Shown: piece after piece, positions 22,661-30,728 of the stretch
Layout of the letters: every line of letters begins with the position of its first letter
Position numbering within the stretch: position 1 is the stretch's first letter
NCBI RefSeq assembly: GCF_030063135.1
Contig: NZ_JASISO010000055.1
Location: 1 to 49,968 of the forward strand
Length of the DNA stretch: 49,968 bases
DNA from: Streptomyces sp. G-G2
Lineage (GTDB): Bacteria > Actinomycetota > Actinomycetes > Streptomycetales > Streptomycetaceae
Direction: 5' to 3'
The notes under the pieces: model-generated
Told to the model about the DNA's origin: nothing
Databases searched by the model: none
Seen by the model: the letters and a program-made list of their open reading frames with translations, nothing else
Position numbers and translations under genes: made by a program

Positions 22661-23716
22661 ATGACTACTTCAAGCGTCACCGCAGAAGTGCCCCACCAGA
22701 GGGCATCCGACGCCGATGTGCCCGTCCTCGAAGTGCGTGATCTGCACGTCGAGTTCAAGACCCGCGAAGGCGTGGTCAAGGCCGTCAACGGCGTCAACTA
22801 CAGCGTCTCCTCAGGCGAGACGCTGGCCGTGCTCGGCGAGTCCGGTTCCGGCAAGTCCGTGACCGCACAGGCCATCATGGGCATCCTCGACTCGCCCCCC
22901 GGGCGGGTCTCCCAGGGCGAGATCCTCTTCAAGGGCCAGGACATCCTGCAGCTCCCGGAGAAGGAGCGGCGCAAGCTGCGCGGTCCGAAGATGGCAATGA
23001 TCTTCCAGGACGCGCTCTCCGCGCTGAACCCGGTGTACTCCGTCGGCAACCAGCTGGGCGAGATGTTCCGCGTCCACCAGGGCATGTCGAAGAAGGACGC
23101 CAAGGCGAAGTCCATCGACCTGATGGAACGGGTGAAGATCCCGGCTGCCCGCAGCCGCGTCAACGACTACCCGCACCAGTTCTCCGGCGGCATGCGCCAG
23201 CGCATCATGATCGCGATGGCGCTCGCCCTGGAGCCCGACCTGATCATCGCGGACGAGCCCACCACGGCGCTCGACGTGACGGTCCAGGCCCAGGTCATGG
23301 ACCTGCTGGCCGACCTGCAGCGCGAGTACAACATGGGTCTGATCCTGATCACCCACGACCTCGGCGTGGTCGCCGACGTCGCGGACAAGATCGCCGTGAT
23401 GTACGCGGGCCGCATCGTCGAGCAGGCTCCGGTCCACGAGCTGTACGGGCGCCCCGCGCACCCGTACACGCGTGGTCTGCTGGACTCGATCCCGCGCCTG
23501 GACCAAAAGGGCGAAGAGCTCTACGCGATCAAGGGGCTGCCGCCCAACCTGCTCAAGATCCCGACGGGCTGCGCCTTCAACCCGCGCTGCCCCAAGGCGC
23601 AGGACATCTGCCGCACCGAGTCCCCGGCCCTGCTGCCGGTGACCGAGCGCGACGGCATCGAACTGGTCGGCCGCGGCAGCGCCTGCCACTTCTGGGAGGA
23701 GCAGATCCATGGCTGA
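22661..23716 (+). CDS. Oligopeptide ABC transporter ATP-binding protein (OppD/DppD type)
   Basis: A 351-residue ATPase. Motifs are Walker A GESGSGKSV, Q loop FQDALSALNP, signature FSGGMRQRI, Walker B LIIADEPTTALD and H loop THDLG. The oligopeptide-type C terminus has CAFNPRCPKAQDIC; related transporters carry an Fe-S cluster or structural Cys there. It energises peptide import together with the OppF-type ATPase, whose ATG lies 8 bp before this gene's stop. Confidence 0.95.
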   Translation: MTTSSVTAEVPHQRASDADVPVLEVRDLHVEFKTREGVVKAVNGVNYSVSSGETLAVLGESGSGKSVTAQAIMGILDSPPGRVSQGEILFKGQDILQLPEKERRKLRGPKMAMIFQDALSALNPVYSVGNQLGEMFRVHQGMSKKDAKAKSIDLMERVKIPAARSRVNDYPHQFSGGMRQRIMIAMALALEPDLIIADEPTTALDVTVQAQVMDLLADLQREYNMGLILITHDLGVVADVADKIAVMYAGRIVEQAPVHELYGRPAHPYTRGLLDSIPRLDQKGEELYAIKGLPPNLLKIPTGCAFNPRCPKAQDICRTESPALLPVTERDGIELVGRGSACHFWEEQIHG

Positions 23717-24854
23717 GCTGGGCAAGAAGGACGACGCCGTGGAAGACGCCACCCCGAGCCTGGCCGAGGTCGAGGTCGTCGACGCGGCGACCGAGCAGGC
23801 GGCCGTGGCCGCCATCGAGGCGCCCGTGGACCGCGGCGAGCCGATCCTGCAGGTGCGCGACCTGGTCAAGCACTTCCCGCTGACCCAGGGCATCCTGTTC
23901 AAGAAGCAGATCGGCGCGGTCCGCGCGGTGGACGGGATCTCCTTCGACCTCCACCAGGGCGAGACCCTCGGCATCGTCGGCGAGTCGGGCTGCGGCAAGT
24001 CGACCGTCGCCAAGCTGCTGATGCTGCTGGAGACCGCCACCTCCGGTGCGGTCTTCTACAAGGGCCAGGACATCACCAAGCTGTCGGGGAAGGCCCTCAA
24101 GGCCGTCCGCCGCAACATCCAGATGGTGTTCCAGGACCCGTACACCTCGCTGAACCCGCGCATGACGGTCGGCGACATCATCGGTGAGCCGTACGAGATC
24201 CACCCCGAGGTGGCTCCCAAGGGCGACCGGCGCCGCAAGGTCCAGGAACTCCTGGACGTCGTGGGCCTGAACCCCGAGTACATCAACCGGTACCCGCACC
24301 AGTTCTCCGGCGGCCAGCGCCAGCGCATCGGCATCGCCCGCGGCCTCGCGCTCAACCCGGAGATCATCATCTGCGACGAGCCCGTCTCGGCGCTCGACGT
24401 GTCGGTGCAGGCGCAGGTCATCAACCTGATGGCGAAGCTGCAGGACGAGTTCAACCTCTCCTACATCTTCATCGCGCACGACCTCTCGATCGTCCGGCAC
24501 ATCTCGAACCGCGTGGGCGTGATGTACCTCGGCAAGATGGCGGAGATCGGCAGCGACCAGCAGATCTACGACCACCCGACGCACCCGTACACGCAGGCGC
24601 TGCTGTCCGCCGTGCCGGTGCCGGACCCGACGGCCCGCGAGGGCCGCGACCGGATCATCCTGTCGGGCGAGATCCCCTCGCCCGCCAACCCGCCGTCGGG
24701 CTGCCGCTTCCGCACCCGCTGCTGGAAGGCCGAGGAGAAGTGCTCCGTCGAGGAGCCGCTCCTCGCGATCCCGGAGCGCTTCAAGGGCCAGGACACCCTG
24801 GCCGCGCACGAGTCCGCGTGCCACTTCGCGGAGGAGAAGGCCGTCCTGGCCTGA
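23709..24854 (+). CDS. Oligopeptide ABC transporter ATP-binding protein (OppF/DppF type)
   Basis: A 381-residue ATPase. Motifs are GESGCGKST, FQDPYTSLNPRMTVGD, signature FSGGQRQRI, Walker B IIICDEPVSALD and the C-terminal GCRFRTRCWKAEEKC. Compared with its paralogue at 30721-31764 it carries about 45 extra acidic residues at the N terminus. The gene overlaps the OppD gene by 8 bp, so translation is coupled. Bases 24067-24352 show no difference from 30956-31241 in the second operon, while flanking parts of the two genes differ at many third positions, a sign of gene conversion. Confidence 0.95.
   Translation: MAELGKKDDAVEDATPSLAEVEVVDAATEQAAVAAIEAPVDRGEPILQVRDLVKHFPLTQGILFKKQIGAVRAVDGISFDLHQGETLGIVGESGCGKSTVAKLLMLLETATSGAVFYKGQDITKLSGKALKAVRRNIQMVFQDPYTSLNPRMTVGDIIGEPYEIHPEVAPKGDRRRKVQELLDVVGLNPEYINRYPHQFSGGQRQRIGIARGLALNPEIIICDEPVSALDVSVQAQVINLMAKLQDEFNLSYIFIAHDLSIVRHISNRVGVMYLGKMAEIGSDQQIYDHPTHPYTQALLSAVPVPDPTAREGRDRIILSGEIPSPANPPSGCRFRTRCWKAEEKCSVEEPLLAIPERFKGQDTLAAHESACHFAEEKAVLA
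24067..24352 (+). repeat. 286-bp tract identical to 30956-31241 (copy 1)
   Basis: I compared the two OppF-type genes base by base. With an offset of 6889 they agree at every base from 24067 to 24352. The first differences are at 24066 (C against G) and 24353 (C against G). Beyond these edges I estimate about 80 percent identity. The tract encodes the Q loop through the ABC signature. Confidence 0.9.
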
Positions 24855-24871
24855 CCCCCCCCGCACGCCTG

Positions 24872-24908
24872 GCGCCCGGTACCGGAACGTCCTTCCGGTG
24901 CCGGGCGC
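24872..24908 (+). terminator. Terminator of the first oligopeptide operon
   Basis: GCGCCCGGTACCGGAA (24872-24887) and TTCCGGTGCCGGGCGC (24893-24908) form a 16-bp stem with one wobble pair and a 5-nt loop, then TTTCG. It starts 17 bp after the last ATPase stop. Confidence 0.88.
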
Positions 24909-24991
24909 TTTCGCGTACCCGGCCCGGTACGGTCCCCCGGACAGGGGAAACCGCTTTGCGTGCCCGCCACCGGTCACGCGACAGTGGAGCG

Positions 24992-25924
24992 ATGCTGACC
25001 GTACGCCCCGCAGGGCCCGGAGACGCCGGTGACATCTGCGCACTGCTGAACACCATCGACCGGATCGAGATCGGCAGGCCGGAGACCGGTCTGGGCACGG
25101 TCGAGGCCGACCTCAACCACCCCGACGTCGATCTCGCCACCGACTCCTGGCTCGCCTTCGAGGGCGGCAGGCTCGTCGCCTACGCCCTGCTCTGGACGGA
25201 CTCGGGGCCCGGCCGGATCGACTCCGACCACTACGTCCTGCCCGACCGGCAGGCCGCCGGGGCCCGGCTGCTGGAGCTGATGCGGACCCGGGCCCGGGAG
25301 AAGGCCGACGGGGCGCCCGGGGCCCGGCTGCGGCTCCAGCTCAACGTCCGGCCCACCCTGGACCTCGCCCTGCTCGCCGGGTCCGGCTGGCGCACCGTAC
25401 GCCGGTACCAGGTGATGACCCAGGACCTCGCCGCCGGTCCGCCGCCGGCGTCCGCCCACGCTCCGGCGCCGCCCGCCGGGCTGAGCCTGCGCCACTGCGC
25501 CGCCGACCCGGCCGACCCCCGCCGGGCCCACGCCCTGATCGAGGACGCCTTCGCCTCGCACTTCGGGCACGTGGAGCGCGCCTACGAACCCTGGCTGGAC
25601 CATCTCGACGCCCGCGACCTCGACTGGTCCCTGGTGTGGCTCGCGAGCCTGCCCGCCCTGGGCGATGTTGGCGTCCTCCTGACCCGCGACGACCGTACGT
25701 CCATGGGCTGGCTCAGCCACATCGGCGTACGGGCCGACCAGCGCGGCCGGGGGATCGGCGGCCACCTGCTGCGCCACGGCTTCGCCGTCTACGCGGGGCG
25801 CGGCCGCGACACCGTGGGGCTCGGCGTGGACACCGGCAACGAGACCGGCGCCCTCGCCCTGTACGAGCGCCACGGCATGCGCACGCACTACGCGGTGGAC
25901 ACCTGGGAGCTGCCGCTGCGCTGA
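24992..25924 (+). CDS. Tandem-GNAT N-acetyltransferase
   Basis: A 310-residue protein made of two GNAT folds. The N-terminal half (residues 1-150) starts MLTVRPAGPGDAGDICALLN, keeps the fold (SWLAFEGGRLVAYALLW) but has a weak acetyl-CoA loop. The C-terminal half (about 160-310) has the full motif A, IGVRADQRGRGIGGHLLRHG, then VDTGNETGALALYERHGM. This plan, with one active and one degenerate domain, resembles mycothiol synthase MshD, but streptomycete MshD is encoded elsewhere as far as I recall, so the substrate is unknown. The ATG at 24992 starts the conserved GNAT strand. It is single, between two transporter operons, with the first operon's terminator upstream. Confidence 0.85.
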   Translation: MLTVRPAGPGDAGDICALLNTIDRIEIGRPETGLGTVEADLNHPDVDLATDSWLAFEGGRLVAYALLWTDSGPGRIDSDHYVLPDRQAAGARLLELMRTRAREKADGAPGARLRLQLNVRPTLDLALLAGSGWRTVRRYQVMTQDLAAGPPPASAHAPAPPAGLSLRHCAADPADPRRAHALIEDAFASHFGHVERAYEPWLDHLDARDLDWSLVWLASLPALGDVGVLLTRDDRTSMGWLSHIGVRADQRGRGIGGHLLRHGFAVYAGRGRDTVGLGVDTGNETGALALYERHGMRTHYAVDTWELPLR

Positions 25925-26106
25925 CGGCAGCCGGGGTGGCGGCCCGCGTGCTGACGGGGTGACGGCCCGCTGCTGACGGCCCGTCCACCCGCAGGGGTGA
26001 CAGGCGTCCCCCGGGCGTGTCCAATCGGACGCGCTGGGAGTGCGGGGGCCCGCCCATGGGGTGACATTGGGTCTCCAGTGAGTCTCGGGAGCCAAGGAGG
26101 CACTCC

Positions 26107-27735
26107 ATGCGCGGAGCCACCCACGCCAAGTGGGCCGCTTGTGCGGTTGCCGTCGCCCTCACGGCGACGGCCTGCGGCGGCGGAAGCGACAGCGGCGGAG
26201 GAGGCGGCGCCGGCATCGTCAGCTCCTCGTGGGGTGATCCGCAGAATCCGCTGGAGCCCGCGAACACCAATGAGGTCCAGGGCGGCAAGGTCCTCGACAT
26301 GCTCTTCCGGGGTCTCAAGCGCTACGACCCGAAGACCGGCGAAGCCAAGAACGTGCTCGCCGACACGATCGAGACGACCGACAGCCAGAACTTCACGATC
26401 ACGCTGAAGGACGGCTGGAAGTTCAGCAACGACGAGCCGGTCACGGCCCAGTCCTTCGTGGACGCCTGGAACTACGGCGCGGACGTGCGCAACAAGCAGA
26501 ACAACGCGCCGTTCTTCTCCGACATCGTCGGCTACGCCGATCTGCACCCGGAGTCCGGCGACCCCAAGGGCAAGACGATGTCCGGCCTGGTGGTCAAGGA
26601 CGCCAAGACCTTCACGGTCGCGCTCAAGGAGAAGTTCTCCACCTGGCCCGACACCCTGGGCTACCAGGCCTTCTCCCCGCTGCCGAAGGCCTTCTTCACC
26701 GACCACGCCGGCTGGCTGAACAAGCCGGTCGGCAACGGCCCGTACACGGTGGACTCCTACACCAAGGGCACGGCGATGAAGCTGCGCAAGTGGGAGGGGT
26801 ACACGGGGGCGGACAAGGCGCAGAACGGCGGTGTGGACCTCAAGGTCTACACCGACAACAACACCGCCTACACGGACCTCATCTCCGGCAACCTCGACCT
26901 CGTCGACGACGTCCCGGCGCAGCAGCTGAAGAACGTCAAGAAGGACCTGGGCGCCCGGTACATCAACCAGTCGGCCCTGATCATCCAGACCCTCACCTTC
27001 CCGCTGTACGACGCGCAGTGGGGCAAGGCGGGCATGGAGAAGGTCCGCCGCGGCGTCTCGATGGCGATCAACCGCGACGAGATCACCAAGCAGATCTTCC
27101 AGGGCACCCGCACCCCCGCCAAGGACTGGACCTCCCCGGCCCTCGGCGACAAGGGCGGCTACTCCGCCACCGCGTGCGGCGACGCCTGCACGTTCGACCC
27201 CGCGCAGGCGAAGAAGCTCATCGAGGAGGGCGGCGGCCTGCCCGGCGGGAAGATCACGCTCACCTCGAACGTGGACACGGGCTCGCACCGCGAGTGGATG
27301 GACGCCGTCTGCAACAGCATCAACAACGCGCTGGGCAAGGGCGCGGTCTGCACGGTGAACCCGGTCGGCACCTTCGCCGACTTCCGCAACCAGCAGAGCT
27401 CCTTCAAGCTGACCGGCCCCTTCCGCTCCGGCTGGCAGGCCGACTACCCGCTGATCCAGAACTTCCTGGAGCCGCTGTACTACACCGGCGCCTCCTCCAA
27501 CTACGGGAAGTTCACCAGCAAGGACTTCGACAAGCTGATCGACGAGGCGAACCAGGAGGGCGACGCCGCCAAGGCGATCGTCAGGTTCCAGGACGCCGAG
27601 AAGATCCTCGCCGAGCAGATGCCGTCCATCCCGCTCTGGTACCAGAACGGCAGCGCGGGCTACTCGGAGCGCGTCTCGGACGTCGCCCTCAACCAGTTCA
27701 GCGTGCCCGTCTACGACCAGATCAAGGTCAGCTGA
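26107..27735 (+). CDS. Oligopeptide ABC transporter, substrate-binding lipoprotein (second operon)
   Basis: A 542-residue lipoprotein with signal peptide MRGATHAKWAACAVAVALTA and lipobox TATAC (Cys about residue 23), then a Gly/Ser-rich linker. SBP_bac_5 landmarks: WKFSNDEPVTAQSFVDAWNY, VGNGPYTVDSY, GVSMAINRDEI and WQADYPLIQNFLEPLYYTG. It is related to the lipoprotein at 18929-20575 but clearly diverged, so the two operons probably take different peptides. AAGGAGG precedes the ATG. It heads a five-gene operon in the same order as the first. Confidence 0.94.
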   Translation: MRGATHAKWAACAVAVALTATACGGGSDSGGGGGAGIVSSSWGDPQNPLEPANTNEVQGGKVLDMLFRGLKRYDPKTGEAKNVLADTIETTDSQNFTITLKDGWKFSNDEPVTAQSFVDAWNYGADVRNKQNNAPFFSDIVGYADLHPESGDPKGKTMSGLVVKDAKTFTVALKEKFSTWPDTLGYQAFSPLPKAFFTDHAGWLNKPVGNGPYTVDSYTKGTAMKLRKWEGYTGADKAQNGGVDLKVYTDNNTAYTDLISGNLDLVDDVPAQQLKNVKKDLGARYINQSALIIQTLTFPLYDAQWGKAGMEKVRRGVSMAINRDEITKQIFQGTRTPAKDWTSPALGDKGGYSATACGDACTFDPAQAKKLIEEGGGLPGGKITLTSNVDTGSHREWMDAVCNSINNALGKGAVCTVNPVGTFADFRNQQSSFKLTGPFRSGWQADYPLIQNFLEPLYYTGASSNYGKFTSKDFDKLIDEANQEGDAAKAIVRFQDAEKILAEQMPSIPLWYQNGSAGYSERVSDVALNQFSVPVYDQIKVS

Positions 27736-27751
27736 CGTCCCACCAGCGCCC

Positions 27752-27802
27752 GGGCCCGCCGCCACCGCTGTCACCCCCCGGTGATGCGGGGGCGGCGGGT
27801 CC
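27752..27802 (+). other. Intercistronic hairpin between binding-protein and permease genes (operon 2)
   Basis: CCCGCCGCC pairs with GGCGGCGGG, continuing inward through CCGC/GCGG to TCACC/GGTGA around a small C-rich loop, and outward through a G-U pair to GG/CC. The whole stem spans 27752-27802 with a few bulges. It sits at the same place as the hairpin in operon 1 but has unrelated sequence. Confidence 0.7.
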
Positions 27803-27823
27803 GCCGAAACCCCGGAGGCCTCC

Positions 27824-28747
27824 ATGGGACGGTACGTGATCCGGCGGCTGCTCCAGATGATCCCGGTGTTCATCGGCAGCACGTTCCTGATCTTCTTCAT
27901 GGTCTACGCGCTCGGTGACCCCGTCGCGGCGCTCTTCGGCGACAAGGCCCCCGACCCGGCCACCGCCGCGCGCATCCGCAAGGACCTCTTCCTCGACCAA
28001 CCCCTGTGGAAGCAGTACCTCCACTACATGGGCCAGATCTTCCAGGGAGACTTCGGGACCGCCTTCAACGGGCAGAAGGTCACCTCCCTGATGTCCACGG
28101 CCTTCCCGGTCACCCTGCGCCTGACCATCGTCGCGATCGTCATCGAGGTCCTGGTCGGCATCACCCTCGGCGTGGTCAGCGGCCTGCGCCGCGGCAAGGC
28201 CGTCGACCACACCCTGCTGGTGCTCACCCTGGTCGTCATCTCGGTGCCGACCTTCGTGACGGGGTACCTGCTCCAGTTCCTCCTCGGCGTGAAGTGGGGC
28301 TGGGTCCGGCCCACGGTCTCCCCGGACGCCCCCTTCAACGAGCTGATCCTGCCCGGCATCGTGCTCGCCCTGGTCTCGCTCGCCTACGTCACCAGGCTCT
28401 CGCGCACCTCCATCGCCGAGAACGTCAAGGCCGACTACGTCCGCACCGCGGTCGCCAAGGGCCTGCCGCGCCGCCGGGTCATCACCCGCCACCTGCTGCG
28501 CAACTCGCTCATCCCGGTGGTCACCTTCATCGGCACCGACATCGGCGCCCTGATGGGCGGCGCGATCGTCACCGAGCGCATCTTCAACATCCACGGCGTC
28601 GGCTACCAGCTCTACCAGGGCATCCTGCGCAACAACGCCCCCACCGTCGTCGGCTTCGTGACCATCCTCGTGATCGTCTTCCTGCTGGCCAACCTGCTCG
28701 TCGACCTGCTCTACGCGGTCCTGGACCCGAGGATCCGTTATGCCTGA
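27824..28747 (+). CDS. Oligopeptide ABC transporter permease (OppB type, second operon)
   Basis: A 307-residue, six-helix permease. It starts MGRYVIRRLLQMIPVFIGST. The coupling motif is DYVRTAVAKGLPRRRVITRH, and it ends DLLYAVLDPRIRYA. Length and ends equal those of the first operon's permease (20758-21681), confirming paralogy. GGAGG precedes the ATG. Its last 8 bp overlap the start of the next permease gene. Confidence 0.95.
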   Translation: MGRYVIRRLLQMIPVFIGSTFLIFFMVYALGDPVAALFGDKAPDPATAARIRKDLFLDQPLWKQYLHYMGQIFQGDFGTAFNGQKVTSLMSTAFPVTLRLTIVAIVIEVLVGITLGVVSGLRRGKAVDHTLLVLTLVVISVPTFVTGYLLQFLLGVKWGWVRPTVSPDAPFNELILPGIVLALVSLAYVTRLSRTSIAENVKADYVRTAVAKGLPRRRVITRHLLRNSLIPVVTFIGTDIGALMGGAIVTERIFNIHGVGYQLYQGILRNNAPTVVGFVTILVIVFLLANLLVDLLYAVLDPRIRYA

Positions 28748-29741
28748 GCCCGAGCGTTACGATCCCCTGCGGGCCGGGGACCGGGAAGCGATCGCCCCCA
28801 CCGGACAGGGCGGACCCATGGATCTCGCGCTGGAGGAAGCAGAGAGCCTGGAGAAGGCCCTGGGCCCCGGACCGGGCGCCACCGGCCCGCGGGAGAAGGC
28901 CCGGTCGCTGTGGTCCGACGCGTGGCAGCAACTGCGCCGCAACCCCGTCTTCATCATCTCCGCCCTGCTCATCCTCTTCCTCGTCGTCATCGCGATCTGG
29001 CCCCAGCTGATCGCGAGCGGGGACCCGCTCACCTGCGACCTGTCCAAGTCCCAGCAGGGCCCGGCCTCCGGCCACCCCTTCGGCTTCGACACCCAGGGCT
29101 GCGACGTCTACACCCGCACCGTGTACGGCGCCCGCGCCTCCATCACCGTCGGCGTCTGCGCGACCGTCGGCGCGGCCCTCCTCGGCTCGTTCCTCGGCGG
29201 CCTGGCCGGGTTCTTCGGCGGCTGGGGCGACGCGCTGCTCTCCCGGGTGGCCGACATCTTCTTCGGCATCCCGGTCGTCCTCGGCGGCCTGGTCTTCCTC
29301 TCCGTGGTCACCAGCACCACGGTCTGGCCGGTCGTCGGCTTCATCGTGCTCCTCGGCTGGCCGCAGATCGCCCGCATCGCCCGCGGCTCGGTCATCACCG
29401 CCAAACAGAACGACTACGTCCAGGCCGCCCGCGCGCTCGGCGCGAGCAACAGCCGGATGATGCTGCGGCACGTCGCCCCCAACGCGATCGCCCCGGTCAT
29501 CGTCGTGGCCACCATCGCGCTGGGGACGTACATCGCCCTGGAGGCCACCCTGTCCTTCCTCGGCGTGGGCCTGCGCCCGCCCACGGTCTCCTGGGGCATC
29601 GACATCTCCAACGCCGCCTCGCAGATCCGCAACGCCCCGCACATGCTGCTCTACCCGGCGGGCGCGCTGAGCGTGACCGTGCTCGCCTTCATCATGCTCG
29701 GCGACGCGGTGCGCGACGCCCTCGACCCCAAGCTGCGCTGA
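28740..29741 (+). CDS. Oligopeptide ABC transporter permease (OppC type, second operon)
   Basis: A 333-residue permease. About 60 cytoplasmic residues precede the first helix (VFIISALLILFLVVIAIWP). HPFGFDTQGCDVYTRTVYGA corresponds to the usual LGTDxxGRD segment. The coupling motif is AKQNDYVQAARALGASNSRM; it ends AVRDALDPKLR. It has a longer N-terminal arm than the paralogue at 21713. The ATG lies inside the upstream permease gene (8-bp overlap), so translation is probably coupled. Confidence 0.94.
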   Translation: MPEPERYDPLRAGDREAIAPTGQGGPMDLALEEAESLEKALGPGPGATGPREKARSLWSDAWQQLRRNPVFIISALLILFLVVIAIWPQLIASGDPLTCDLSKSQQGPASGHPFGFDTQGCDVYTRTVYGARASITVGVCATVGAALLGSFLGGLAGFFGGWGDALLSRVADIFFGIPVVLGGLVFLSVVTSTTVWPVVGFIVLLGWPQIARIARGSVITAKQNDYVQAARALGASNSRMMLRHVAPNAIAPVIVVATIALGTYIALEATLSFLGVGLRPPTVSWGIDISNAASQIRNAPHMLLYPAGALSVTVLAFIMLGDAVRDALDPKLR

Positions 29742-29753
29742 GGAGTGGGCACC

Positions 29754-30728
29754 ATGCTGCTCGAAGTCCGCGACCTCCATGTGGAGTTCCGTACCAGGGA
29801 CGGGGTCGCCAAGGCGGTCAACGGGGTCACCTACTCCGTCGCCGAGGGGGAGACGCTGGCCGTGCTCGGCGAGTCCGGTTCCGGCAAGTCCGTGACCGCG
29901 CAGGCCATCATGGGCATCCTCGACATGCCCCCCGGCCGGATCGCGGGCGGCGAGATCCTCTTCAAGGGCCAGGACCTGCTGACCATGAAGGAGGACGCCC
30001 GCCGCAAGATCCGCGGCGCCGACATGGCGATGATCTTCCAGGACGCGCTGTCCTCGCTGAACCCGGTGCTCAGCGTCGGCGCCCAGCTGGGCGAGATGTA
30101 CGAGGTCCACCGCGGGATGTCCCGCAAGGACGCCCGGGCCAAGGCCGTCGAACTGATGGACCGGGTCAAGATCCCTGCGGCCAAGCAGCGCGTGGGGGAC
30201 TACCCGCACCAGTTCTCCGGCGGCATGCGCCAGCGCATCATGATCGCCATGGCGATGGCCCTGGAACCCTCGCTGATCATCGCGGACGAGCCCACCACCG
30301 CCCTCGACGTCACCGTGCAGGCGCAGGTCATGGACCTGCTCGCGGAACTCCGGCGCGAGCTGAACATGGGCCTGATCCTGATCACCCACGACCTCGGCGT
30401 GGTCGCCGACGTCGCCGACAAGATCGCCGTGATGTACGCGGGCCGGATCGTCGAGGCCGCCCCGGTCCACGAGATCTACAAGGCACCAGCCCACCCCTAC
30501 ACCCGCGGCCTGCTCGACTCGATCCCGCGCCTGGACCAGAAGGGCCAGGAGCTGTACGCGATCAAGGGCCTGCCGCCCAACCTGCTGGCCATCCCGCCCG
30601 GCTGCGCCTTCAACCCGCGCTGCCCGATGGCGCAGTCCGTCTGCCGGGGCGAGGTACCGCCGCTCGCGCGGGTCGCCGAGGACCGCAGCAGTGCCTGCTT
30701 CTTCTGGAAGGAGTGCCTCGGTGCCTGA
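29754..30728 (+). CDS. Oligopeptide ABC transporter ATP-binding protein (OppD type, second operon)
   Basis: A 324-residue ATPase with Walker A GESGSGKSV, signature FSGGMRQRI, Walker B LIIADEPTTALD and CAFNPRCPMAQSVC. I chose the ATG at 29754 over a GTG at 29745 because AGGAG (29741-29745) overlaps that GTG and sits 8 nt before the ATG. It lacks the roughly 25-residue N-terminal extension of its paralogue at 22661. It overlaps the next gene by 8 bp. Confidence 0.94.
   Translation: MLLEVRDLHVEFRTRDGVAKAVNGVTYSVAEGETLAVLGESGSGKSVTAQAIMGILDMPPGRIAGGEILFKGQDLLTMKEDARRKIRGADMAMIFQDALSSLNPVLSVGAQLGEMYEVHRGMSRKDARAKAVELMDRVKIPAAKQRVGDYPHQFSGGMRQRIMIAMAMALEPSLIIADEPTTALDVTVQAQVMDLLAELRRELNMGLILITHDLGVVADVADKIAVMYAGRIVEAAPVHEIYKAPAHPYTRGLLDSIPRLDQKGQELYAIKGLPPNLLAIPPGCAFNPRCPMAQSVCRGEVPPLARVAEDRSSACFFWKECLGA

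Noticed and set aside
24992..25924. Mycothiol synthase MshD
   Set aside because: The tandem GNAT plan fits, but the position does not match the mshD locus I recall, and mshB neighbours in other genomes do not include mshD.
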